Shown here: positions 48,560-56,357 of the stretch, piece by piece
How the letters are laid out: every line of letters begins with the position of its first letter
Position numbering within the stretch: the first letter of the stretch is position 1
Assembly: GCF_004137685.1 (NCBI RefSeq)
Contig: NZ_QYBB01000001.1
Coordinates: 248,001-312,000 of the forward strand
Origin: Lichenibacterium minor
Lineage (GTDB): Bacteria > Pseudomonadota > Alphaproteobacteria > Rhizobiales > Beijerinckiaceae
DNA: 64,000 nucleotides
Direction of reading: 5' to 3'
Notes under the pieces: generated by a model
Told to the model about the DNA's origin: nothing
Databases searched by the model: none
What the model saw: only the letters and a program-made list of their open reading frames with translations
Position numbers and translations under genes: made by a program

Positions 48560-49156
48560 GTGCCGGCCGCGCTGCTCTGGGGTCTCGCGGTCTTCTGCTT
48601 CGTCAGCTCGATCACGCCCGGCCCGAACAACCTGATGCTGATGGCCTCGGGCGTGAACTTCGGCGTGCGGCGCACCGTGCCCCACGCGCTCGGCGTCGGC
48701 ATCGGCTTCGTCGTCATGGTGGCGGTGGTGGGGCTCGGCCTCGCGGGGGTCTTCGCGCACTATCCCGCCCTGCTCGTCGCGATGAAGTGGGTCGGGGCCG
48801 CCTACATGGTGTGGCTCGCCGCGAAGCTCGCCCGCGCGGCGCCGCTGACGTCCGGCGCCGCCGCCGGCATGCCCATGACGTTTCTGCAGGCCGCCGCCTT
48901 CCAGTGGTTGAACCCCAAGGCGTGGATCATGGCGCTGACGGCGGTGGCGACCTACACCGATCCGGCCGACTACACCCGCACGGTCCTGGTGGTGGCCCTG
49001 GTGTTCGGCATCGTCAACCTGCCGTGCATCTCCACCTGGGCGCTGTTCGGCACGGCCATGCGGGGCGCGCTCGGCCGGCCGGCGACGCTGCGCGCCTTCA
49101 ACTGGATCATGGCCGCGCTGCTGGTGGCCTCCCTCTACCCGGTGTTCACCGAATAG
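48560..49156 (+). CDS. LysE-family exporter
   Basis: This 198-residue inner-membrane protein has the LysE/RhtB layout of six membrane helices: SITPGPNNLMLMASGVNFGV with the conserved P-G-P motif, LGVGIGFVVMVAVVGLGLAG, WVGAAYMVWLAAKLARAAPL, QWLNPKAWIMALTAVATYT and a C-terminal helical pair. These transporters export amino acids or derivatives. The GTG start lies 4 bases after the ilvN stop, so it is probably co-transcribed with ilvIN and may export branched-chain amino acids or related compounds; that is inference from position. Confidence 0.88.
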   Translation: MPAALLWGLAVFCFVSSITPGPNNLMLMASGVNFGVRRTVPHALGVGIGFVVMVAVVGLGLAGVFAHYPALLVAMKWVGAAYMVWLAAKLARAAPLTSGAAAGMPMTFLQAAAFQWLNPKAWIMALTAVATYTDPADYTRTVLVVALVFGIVNLPCISTWALFGTAMRGALGRPATLRAFNWIMAALLVASLYPVFTE

Positions 49157-49196
49157 CTCTTCCTTGTCGGGGGATCGGGCCCGGATCCACCGCCCG

Positions 49197-51188
49197 TCAC
49201 GCCGCCGCGTCGTCGCCCCTGCGCTCTTCGGGGATCAGGGCGTCGTCGAACCGCTCGGCCTCGAGGTGCCACGGGATCGTCACCACCACCACGCCGTCGC
49301 CGCCGAAGCGCATCAGCGCGTGGCTGAGGCGCGCGGCGTTGTGGGTGTGGAGCAGGTGCTGCCACAGGTGCGTCTTCGCCACCGTCGGCACCAGCACCGC
49401 CACGGTGCGGCCGGGCTGGTCGCGCCGCAGCCGCTCGACCAGGCGCAGCAACGGCGCGTGGATGCGCCGGAACGTCGCCTGGAGCAGCATCAGCCGGGGC
49501 GGGTTCAGCCCCGCCGCCCGCGCCGGCTCGGCGACGTCCCGCTCCCACGCGTCGCGGAGCCGCTGGGACGCGCCCTCGTCGTCGTCCTCGCCGTCGAGGT
49601 CGAGCAGGTGCACGGCGACGACGTCGGGCGAGATCTGCAGCGCGAAGCGCACCGCCTTGTCGGTGAGCCTGTCCCATCCGCGCGTCGCCACCAGCACCAG
49701 GGGCGCCTCGGACGCGCCGATGACCAGGGGCTCGTCGTCGCGGAGCTGCCCGTCGAGCCGGGCGTAATAGCCGTGGATGCCGCGCAGCAGCAGGATCACC
49801 AGCGGGATCGCGATCACGGTGATCCAGGCGCCTTCTACGAACTTGGCGGCCAGGATGACCAGCAGCGCCACGCCCGTGGTGGCGGCGCCGAGCGCGTTCA
49901 CGCCCAGCCGGATGCCGTGCCGGCGCGCGCCCTTCCGGGCCCAGTGCACCACCATGCCGGCCTGCGACAGCGTGAAGGTGAGGAAGGCCCCGATGGCGAA
50001 GAGCGGGATCAGCCGATCGGTGATGCCGCCGAAGGCGACCAGAAGCAGCGCCGCGGTGGCGGCGAGGTACAGGACGCCGACCGAATAGACCAGCCGCCGC
50101 CCTGCCACCGCGAAGGGCCGCGGCAGGAAGCCGTCGCGCGCGACGAGCCGGCACAGGCGCGGGAAGTCGACGAAGCTGGTGTTGGCCGACAGGCACAGGA
50201 TGCACAGCAGGCTGCCGATGGCGACCGTGTACAGCCAGCCGCGGCCCGCCACGGCGGCCACGAGCTGCGACAGCACGCTCTGGTAGCCGGGCGCGCTCTG
50301 ATCCATGGCGTCGATGCCGTAGGCGCGGGCGAGATAGCCGATGCCCACGAGCAGGAAGCCCAGCGTCACCACGATCACGGTCAGCGTGCCGTGGGCGCGC
50401 CCCACCACCGGCGCGCGGAAGGCCGACACGCCGTTCGACACGGCCTCGACGCCCGTCATCGCCGTGCAGCCGGACGCGAAGGCGCGCAGGAACAGCCACA
50501 GCCCGAGCGTTTCGGTGGCGGCGGGCACGGCTGGCGGCGCCACGACGGGTTCGGGATGGCCGCCGCTGGCCAGCGTGGCCCAGACGCCGAGGGCGATGAC
50601 CACGACGAAACACGCGATGAAGAGGTAGGTGGGCAGCGCGAACAGCCGTCCGCCGTCCAGCGTGCCGCGGAGGTTCACCAGCGTCAGCAGGGCGAGGACG
50701 GCGAGGCACAGCGCCAGCGTGTGGGGGCCGAGCGCCGGGACCGCCGAGACCAGCGCGCCGATGCCGGCCGAGATGCCCACGGCGACGTTGAGCACGTAGT
50801 CGATCATCAGGGCCGCGGCGGCGAGCAGGCTCGCGCCCGTGCCGAGGTTGGCCTTCGACACCGTGTAGGCCCCGCCGTTGGACGGATAGGCCAGCACGGT
50901 CTGCCGATAGGACGCGTAGAGAATCGCCAGCAGCGCCACGAGCAGCAGCATAATGGGTCCGACCACCGCGAGGCCGCCTGCGCCGAGCGGGAGCAGCACG
51001 GTCAACGCCGCCTCGGGCCCGTAGGCCGAGGACCCCAGGCCGTCGAGGCCCATGGCGGGCACGGCCTCGAAGACGCCGAGCTTGCGCTCCTCCGCCCCAT
51101 GCGTCGCCAGGAAGCCGCCGAGGACGAAGCGGGTCACGCGCTCGCCGGGCGTCACGGGACGGTCGGAGGAGGGGCGGGGCGGCATCAT
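49197..51188 (-). CDS. APC-superfamily permease with cytosolic C-terminal domain (KimA-like)
   Basis: This protein of about 663 residues carries a dozen predicted membrane helices over residues about 55-470: SSAYGPEAALTVLLPLGAGG, YASYRQTVLAYPSNGGAYTV, ANTSFVDFPRLCRLVARDG and FAIGAFLTFTLSQAGMVVHW. A soluble C-terminal part of about 190 residues follows, with UspA-like character (LVLVATRGWDRLTDKAVRFA, TVAVLVPTVAKTHLWQHLLH). Its length and layout resemble bacterial KimA-type potassium importers more than ordinary amino acid permeases, but that is a comparison by memory. It is the last gene of a co-directional run that includes sugar/lipid-type enzymes. The substrate could be potassium, an amino acid or the product of the run. 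Confidence 0.8.
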   Translation of the reverse strand: MMPPRPSSDRPVTPGERVTRFVLGGFLATHGAEERKLGVFEAVPAMGLDGLGSSAYGPEAALTVLLPLGAGGLAVVGPIMLLLVALLAILYASYRQTVLAYPSNGGAYTVSKANLGTGASLLAAAALMIDYVLNVAVGISAGIGALVSAVPALGPHTLALCLAVLALLTLVNLRGTLDGGRLFALPTYLFIACFVVVIALGVWATLASGGHPEPVVAPPAVPAATETLGLWLFLRAFASGCTAMTGVEAVSNGVSAFRAPVVGRAHGTLTVIVVTLGFLLVGIGYLARAYGIDAMDQSAPGYQSVLSQLVAAVAGRGWLYTVAIGSLLCILCLSANTSFVDFPRLCRLVARDGFLPRPFAVAGRRLVYSVGVLYLAATAALLLVAFGGITDRLIPLFAIGAFLTFTLSQAGMVVHWARKGARRHGIRLGVNALGAATTGVALLVILAAKFVEGAWITVIAIPLVILLLRGIHGYYARLDGQLRDDEPLVIGASEAPLVLVATRGWDRLTDKAVRFALQISPDVVAVHLLDLDGEDDDEGASQRLRDAWERDVAEPARAAGLNPPRLMLLQATFRRIHAPLLRLVERLRRDQPGRTVAVLVPTVAKTHLWQHLLHTHNAARLSHALMRFGGDGVVVVTIPWHLEAERFDDALIPEERRGDDAAA

Positions 51189-51267
51189 GGGCACCTCATC
51201 GGCGAGCGGCGGCGAGCGGCGGCGCCGAAGCGCCCGCGAGCCCGAGGACGGGCGGCGGCGGGCGCGG

Positions 51268-52137
51268 TCACGCGGGCCGCCGCAGCACGAACACCGTCGC
51301 GTCCCACAAGCGGAAGGGGCGCTCGCCGACGCGTTCGAGGGCGAAGCCGTGCGCCGCCGCCGCACCGGCGAGGTCGGCGCGGTCGCGCGCCGGGTCGCCG
51401 CGGTAGGAATAGTTGAGCAGCACGGCCGCGCCGCCGGGGCGCAGGACGCGCGCCATCTCGGCCACATGCGCCCAGGCCAGCCCCGCCTCGACGAGGTAGG
51501 GAAACACGTCGGCCGCCAGCACCAGGTCGGCGGAGCCGTCCGGCACGCCGGCGAGGTCGCGCCCGGTCCCGGCGGCATAGCGCACGTTGGCGTGGCGGGA
51601 CCGGCGCCGCGCTTCCGCGACCATGCCGGCCGACAGGTCGACGCCCAGCACGGAGCGGAGGCGGGGCGCCATCGCTTCGGAAAACCGCCCCATGCCGCAG
51701 CCGAGGTCGAGGGCGTCGCGGTCCGGCCCGAGCAGGCCCCAGGCGTCCAGGGCGTCGACGACCTCGGCCGTGGCGGCGGCGAGCAGCGCCGGATCACCGA
51801 GCGCGTAGAGGGCCACGCCGGCCTCGGGCGCGGTTTCGGCCAGACGGTCGAAGCTCGCGCGCCAATGGTCGAGCGTCGCCTCGGCGCCGCCCAGGGCCGG
51901 CGCGTGGTCCACCCCGCCCGCCACGGCGTGGACGGTGCGCCACGCGTCCGGGTGGGCGCGGAACAGCACGTCCACCTCGGCGACGGGCGCCGTAAGGCCG
52001 GGATGCCGCTCCGCCGCGTCAGCGAGCGCCGCCGCGGCGGCCCCGGGGGACTCCGCCGCCATGAGCAGGTGCATCAGCGCGATGTTGGCGGGCGCGCCGT
52101 CGCGCAGGCGGGCCGCCAGGTCGTCGGCGGCCGTCAC
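51268..52137 (-). CDS. Class I SAM-dependent methyltransferase
   Basis: This 289-residue enzyme has a SAM-binding domain in its second half: DALDLGCGMGRFSEAMAPRL, GVDLSAGMVAEARRRSRHAN, ADLVLAADVFPYLVEAGLAW, ARVLRPGGAAVLLNYSYRGD. The first half (about 1-130) is helical and may be a substrate-binding part (LMAAESPGAAAAALADAAER). The GTG start overlaps the stop of the acyltransferase gene (GTGA). It is the fourth of four translationally coupled genes (PIG-L, GT4, BioF2-type, methyltransferase). The substrate is unknown. Confidence 0.88.
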   Translation of the reverse strand: MTAADDLAARLRDGAPANIALMHLLMAAESPGAAAAALADAAERHPGLTAPVAEVDVLFRAHPDAWRTVHAVAGGVDHAPALGGAEATLDHWRASFDRLAETAPEAGVALYALGDPALLAAATAEVVDALDAWGLLGPDRDALDLGCGMGRFSEAMAPRLRSVLGVDLSAGMVAEARRRSRHANVRYAAGTGRDLAGVPDGSADLVLAADVFPYLVEAGLAWAHVAEMARVLRPGGAAVLLNYSYRGDPARDRADLAGAAAAHGFALERVGERPFRLWDATVFVLRRPA

Positions 52138-53132
52138 GGGGCGGTCCGCCGCAGCAGGCGGCGGCTGTTGATCCGGTCGACCGCGCCCCATTCGTATTTG
52201 TAGGGCTCCTCGCCGCGCAGCAGGCTCAGCGTGCCGGCGCCGCCCGCCATCATGGCGTCGAGCGCGTGGCCCATCAGCACCGTGCCGGGGCTTTCGAAGG
52301 CGAAGGCGGGGTCGAAGCCGCCGAGATAGGCATGGAGAGTGCGCCCGCGCCGGAGCCCGTGGAAGACGCCCGCGACCCGCCCCTCGATGCGCAGCAGCGT
52401 CGCGTGGAGCAGCCCCGCCGCGGCGAGGCGCGGCGTGGCTTCCCGGTGGAAGGCCTGGACGGACGCGTCGGCCAGCACGCCGGCCTCGCCGCGGCTTTCC
52501 CACCGCGCCGCGTGGAGGCGGAACAGGGCGTCGAGGTGGGCGGGCGCGGTCGACGGCGTGGCGGCCTCCACGGCGGCACCGCGCCGCGCCGCGCGATGGC
52601 GGGCCATGCGCAGCTTGCGGAGCTTGCCGGGCGGGACCACCGCCCCGGGGTCGGCCGCGTCGTCGCCCCAGGCCAGCGCGGGGCAGCGGCTCTGCGCCGC
52701 CACGTCGTCGCGCCAGCCCGGCGGGGCCGCCCAGCCGAGCGCGGCGGCACCGGGCGCGAGTTCCTCCAGGGACAGCGCGTCCCAGCCCGCGACGCGCGAC
52801 AGGGCGTCGAGCATCTCGGCCCCGACCCCGGGTCCCGCGTCGGGGGCCACGAGGAGGTCGAGGTCGTCCGACAGGCCGATGCCGAGCGGCAGCAGGCGGC
52901 GGCTCGCTTCCTCGCGGTAGAGCGGCGCCAGCGCGACGAGGTTTGGGCCGCGCCAGGCCGCCACGGTGCAGAGCGGGCCGGGCGCGAAGGTCCGCCACCA
53001 GGGCAGGAGCCAGGCCGGCGAGCGGAACGGGGTCGCGCCCGCGCAGCGCTCGAACAGGTCCCACCACGCCGCTTCGAGCGAGAACAGCCGCCCGGCGTCG
53101 GCGACGAGTTCGATGCGGCGCGGCGTCGTCAC
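52134..53132 (-). CDS. BioF2/CelD-type GNAT acyltransferase
   Basis: This 332-residue protein begins VTTPRRIELVADAGRLFSLE at GTG 53132, overlapping the glycosyltransferase stop by 4 bases. It shows the family features: LRKLRMARHRAARRGAAVEA, FHREATPRLAAAGLLHATLL, RIEGRVAGVFHGLRRGRTLH, AYLGGFDPAFAFESPGTVLM. It should transfer an acyl group from acyl-CoA (or acyl-ACP). It is a paralogue of the gene at 18053. Its partners here are a deacetylase, a glycosyltransferase and a methyltransferase, which suggests re-acylation of an amino sugar freed by the PIG-L enzyme; that is inference. Confidence 0.85.
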   Translation of the reverse strand: MTTPRRIELVADAGRLFSLEAAWWDLFERCAGATPFRSPAWLLPWWRTFAPGPLCTVAAWRGPNLVALAPLYREEASRRLLPLGIGLSDDLDLLVAPDAGPGVGAEMLDALSRVAGWDALSLEELAPGAAALGWAAPPGWRDDVAAQSRCPALAWGDDAADPGAVVPPGKLRKLRMARHRAARRGAAVEAATPSTAPAHLDALFRLHAARWESRGEAGVLADASVQAFHREATPRLAAAGLLHATLLRIEGRVAGVFHGLRRGRTLHAYLGGFDPAFAFESPGTVLMGHALDAMMAGGAGTLSLLRGEEPYKYEWGAVDRINSRRLLRRTAP

Positions 53133-54172
53133 GCCGCCGCCCCCCCGGCCAGCCGCGCGTAGAGGGCGAGGTAGCGCTGCACCATGGCGGACTCGTCGAA
53201 GCGGTCGCGCGCCAAAGCGCGGCAGACCTCGGGGTCGATGGCGCCGACGCGCCGGATCGCCGCCGCCATCGCGTCCGCGTCGGGCACGAGGAAGCCCGAG
53301 CGCCCGTCCTCCACCGCTTCGGCGATGGCGCCGCTGGGGAAGGCCACGACGGGTGTGCCGCAGGCCGCGGCCTCGCGCACCACCAGCGACGACGTTTCCG
53401 CCGCGAGGCTCGGCACGAGCAGGCAGCACGCCGCGCTGAGCAGCCGCCGCTTGCGGGCGAAGCCGACCGGGCCGACGAAGCGCCGCCGCGCGTCGAGCAG
53501 CGGCCTCACCATCGCGTCGAAATAGTCTCGGTGGGCCGCGTAGGGGTAGACTTCCCCGGCGACGATCAGGGGGATGTCGGCGCGGTGGGCCGCCTGCAGG
53601 GCGAGGTGGACGCCCTTCTCGGGGCAGATGCGGCCGAGGAACAGCGCGAAGCCGCGCTTGGCGTGGCGCGCCGCGAGGCGGGCGACCGGCACGCCGTTCT
53701 CGATCGGCCCGACGAGGTTCGGGGACGGCGGGCAGGCGGCGTGCTGGGCGGCCGACACGCAGTTGAGCCAGGTGCGGGCGCGCGCCGGGCGGATCGCTTC
53801 CGGCGTGTACCAGCCGGGCGGCAGGTGCAGGGTGGCCAGCACGGGCGGGCCGGGCGCGGGGAGGTAGCGGTCGAAGTCGATGCCGTGCAGGTGGACCACG
53901 TCGACCCGCTCGCGGGACAGGACGTCGGCGATCGCGGCGCGGTTGGCGGCCTGGGCGGAGGCCTTCGCGTCGTCGTCGAGCACGCCGCCCGTCCACGGGA
54001 CGGCCGCCAGCGCGCCGAACGCGCGCGAGCCTTCCGGCGCCACCACGATCGAGCGATGGCCGGCGGCCACGAGGGCGCGGTCGAGCGTCGACAGGACCTG
54101 TTCGGAGCCGCCCGTGCTGTCGGGCGACACGCGCGCCAACGGATAGGCGACGGACAGGACGGACAGGCTCAC
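53129..54172 (-). CDS. GT4-family glycosyltransferase
   Basis: This 347-residue enzyme has the GT-B fold of family 4. The N-terminal domain includes SVAYPLARVSPDSTGGSEQV, VDVVHLHGIDFDRYLPAPG, and the C-terminal domain includes ALFLGRICPEKGVHLALQAA, AETSSLVVREAAACGTPVVA and the FPSGAIAEAVEDGRSGFLVP donor region. It should retain anomeric configuration and use a nucleotide sugar. The GTG start overlaps the PIG-L stop (GTGA). MshA of mycothiol and BshA of bacillithiol synthesis have the same fold, and like those, this gene is next to a PIG-L deacetylase. Confidence 0.92.
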   Translation of the reverse strand: MSLSVLSVAYPLARVSPDSTGGSEQVLSTLDRALVAAGHRSIVVAPEGSRAFGALAAVPWTGGVLDDDAKASAQAANRAAIADVLSRERVDVVHLHGIDFDRYLPAPGPPVLATLHLPPGWYTPEAIRPARARTWLNCVSAAQHAACPPSPNLVGPIENGVPVARLAARHAKRGFALFLGRICPEKGVHLALQAAHRADIPLIVAGEVYPYAAHRDYFDAMVRPLLDARRRFVGPVGFARKRRLLSAACCLLVPSLAAETSSLVVREAAACGTPVVAFPSGAIAEAVEDGRSGFLVPDADAMAAAIRRVGAIDPEVCRALARDRFDESAMVQRYLALYARLAGGAAA

Positions 54173-54948
54173 GGCGCGGTTCCGGCGCGGAGCTCGGCTT
54201 CGGCGGCCCGCACGGCGGCGAGCCAGCCGGCGCGGTCGAGGTTCCAGCCGTGGCGCTCGTAGAGCAGGTCGCCGCCGTGCGGAAGCCGGGCGAAATCGTA
54301 GGCGGGGGCGCGGCGGAACACTTCGCGGCCGAGGTCGAAGGAGGACAGCGTGGCTCCCTGCGTGGCGTGGCAGGCCGCCATGCGGCGCTTCGCGGCGAGC
54401 TCGGCGGGCGTGAAGGCGAGCCCCTCCTCGGCACCCGCGTCCGGGTGGGGCAGGAAGCGCTGCCGCACCCAACCCTCGGTTCCGGCATGGTAGAACGGCA
54501 TCTCGACGATGGCCGGCCCCGCCCCGCCGGCATCGCGCACCGCGGCGTGGACCGCGAACGCCACGGCGTCGTGGTCCGGGTGGCCGCCCTCGTAGGCGTG
54601 GGTCAAGACGGCGCCGGCCCGCGCCACGAACGGCGCGAGCCGGCGCGCGACCTCGCCCATCCGCCGCGCGGCGCCCTGGTCGGCCACGCCGAACCCGCGA
54701 TGGCGCCCGTCCGGCACGCCCGCGATGTCGAGCGCCGCCCTGGCTTCGCGCCATCGCGCCGCCGCGTAGGCGGACCGGCCCTCGAAGCCGTGCCGGCGGG
54801 CGTCGCCGCCGTCCCGCGGCGCGCCGTCGGTGACGTGGACCACGTCGACGTCGCGCAGGCGGGACAGCAGCGCGCCGCAGCCCAGCACCTCGTCGTCGGG
54901 ATGCGCCACGACGACGAGCCAGCGGCGATCCGTGTCGATGACGTCCAA
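54169..54948 (-). CDS. PIG-L family deacetylase
   Basis: This 259-residue zinc-dependent deacetylase removes the acetyl group from N-acetylglucosamine-type groups. The zinc/catalytic motif VVVAHPDDEVLGCGALLSR is at about 11-29; the second motif THAYEGGHPDHDAVAFAVHA is typical. The middle FGVADQGAARRMGEVA and the late DGGDLLYERHGWNLD vary between enzymes. I start at TTG 54948. It is the first of four overlapping genes and follows the DapA-family gene by 33 bases. MshB/BshB relatives act in thiol-sugar synthesis, but other PIG-L enzymes act on antibiotics or lipids. Confidence 0.93.
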   Translation of the reverse strand: MDVIDTDRRWLVVVAHPDDEVLGCGALLSRLRDVDVVHVTDGAPRDGGDARRHGFEGRSAYAAARWREARAALDIAGVPDGRHRGFGVADQGAARRMGEVARRLAPFVARAGAVLTHAYEGGHPDHDAVAFAVHAAVRDAGGAGPAIVEMPFYHAGTEGWVRQRFLPHPDAGAEEGLAFTPAELAAKRRMAACHATQGATLSSFDLGREVFRRAPAYDFARLPHGGDLLYERHGWNLDRAGWLAAVRAAEAELRAGTAP

Positions 54949-54981
54949 GCCCCCTGGCCCCTCACGCGAAGGCTTCGGCTA

Positions 54982-55917
54982 TCACTTGCCCCAGCGCAGC
55001 GCCAGCGGCTGGAGGTCTTCGGCGATCTCGAGCAGCCCCGCCCGCGTGGCGGGGTGCAGCGGCTCGAAGGGGTGGCGCACGGCGTCGCTCCCGATGACGC
55101 CGCCGGCCATCATCACCGCCTTGGCGGCGCGCAGGCCGCACTGGCGGTTTTCGTAGTTGATCAGCGGCAGGCACTTCGCGTAGAGCGCCGCCGCGGTCTT
55201 CCGGTCGCCCGCGAGATGCGCGGTGACGATCGGCTTGATGAGGTCGGGCAGGAGCGCGCTGGTCATCGTGCCCCGGGCGCCGGCGTCGAGGTCGGCCATC
55301 AGCGTGATGGCTTCCTCGCCGTCCCACGGCCCCTCGATGGTGTCGCCGCCCGCGGCGATCAGGGCCCGGAGCTTGGCGGCCGCCTGCGGCACCTCGATCT
55401 TGAAGTAGCGCACCAGGGGGACCTCGCGGGCGAGGCGCACCAGGAACGACACCGACAGGGGCACGCCCGACAGCGGCGCGTCCTGCACCATGATGGGCAG
55501 CTTCGCGGCGTCGGCGACGCGGGCGAAGTGCTCGACCATCAGGTTCTCGTCGGCGCGCAGCCCGGTGCCGTGGTAGGGCGGCATCAGCATCAGCATGGAG
55601 GCGCCCGCCGCGGCGGCGCGGCGCCCGCGGTCGGCCGCGATGGCGGTGGAATAATGCGAGCAGGTGACGATCACCGGCACGCGGCCCGCCACCTGGTCGA
55701 GGCTGGCGTCGACGAGCTGGTCGCGCTCGGCGTCGGTCACGGCGAACTGCTCGGAATAATTGGCCAGCACGCAGATGCCGTCGACGCCCTGGTCGACCAT
55801 GCAGTCCATGACGCGCCGCTTGCCGGGCAGGTCGAGCCCGCCGTCCGCCGTGAAGGGCGTCGGCGCCACGGGAAAGATGCCGGTGAGGGGAACTCTGGTG
55901 TCTTGGGCGAGGGTCAT
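54982..55917 (-). CDS. DapA/NanA-family aldolase or dehydratase
   Basis: This 311-residue TIM-barrel enzyme belongs to the dihydrodipicolinate synthase/N-acetylneuraminate lyase superfamily. Motifs: GIFPVAPTPFTADGGLDLPG, GVDGICVLANYSEQFAVTDA, PVIVTCSHYSTAIAADRGRR, MLMPPYHGTG and the Schiff-base region VRYFKIEVPQAAAKLRA, with the conserved Lys. The usual GGTGE loop is VLANYSEQ, so it is not lysine-pathway DapA. 2-keto-3-deoxy sugar acid aldolases/dehydratases look like this. It heads the minus-strand run before the PIG-L gene and is divergent from the sulfite reductase genes. Confidence 0.85.
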   Translation of the reverse strand: MTLAQDTRVPLTGIFPVAPTPFTADGGLDLPGKRRVMDCMVDQGVDGICVLANYSEQFAVTDAERDQLVDASLDQVAGRVPVIVTCSHYSTAIAADRGRRAAAAGASMLMLMPPYHGTGLRADENLMVEHFARVADAAKLPIMVQDAPLSGVPLSVSFLVRLAREVPLVRYFKIEVPQAAAKLRALIAAGGDTIEGPWDGEEAITLMADLDAGARGTMTSALLPDLIKPIVTAHLAGDRKTAAALYAKCLPLINYENRQCGLRAAKAVMMAGGVIGSDAVRHPFEPLHPATRAGLLEIAEDLQPLALRWGK

Positions 55918-56357
55918 GGGCTGTCTCCCGGCCTCGGGCGCTCGACACGGCGCCTTCGGGCAGCGCTGAGGATTACGGGCGCCGGCGATGCCCGTAAAGG
56001 CGCGATCTCGCTTTTGTCGGACATTTGCCCGCCGCCCGATCTGCAGCACCGCGCGCCCACCGGCGCGGCATCTGTCCGCCTCTTGTGCATCGCACAAAGC
56101 CGCGCTCCCGCCGGGCCCGCAGGAGGCGCCGGGGCGGTCGGGCGAAGGCGGCCGTGGCACGGCCTTTGCTGCCCCACGCGGCAAAGCCGGTTCCCGGGTG
56201 CCGGGCCGGCTCACCGACCGTCACACCATCGCAGGACGCCACACGGATGCAGGCCGACCGCGAGTGCACGTCCAGCATCGGCTTCCGGGCGGCTGGGCGC
56301 CCTCGCGGTCCGGCCCGCGCCGGGCGCCTGCCCGCCCCGGCCGCATAGGGTTTGACC
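55918..56357. promoter_or_regulatory. Divergent regulatory region, DapA-family gene and sulfite reductase
   Basis: This 440-base spacer lies between divergent genes and has no supported gene. It contains the inverted repeat ttgtgc-atc-gcacaa (56083-56097), a candidate operator, about 270 bases before the sulfite reductase start. Frames through it are Arg/Gly/Pro-rich noise. Confidence 0.45.
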
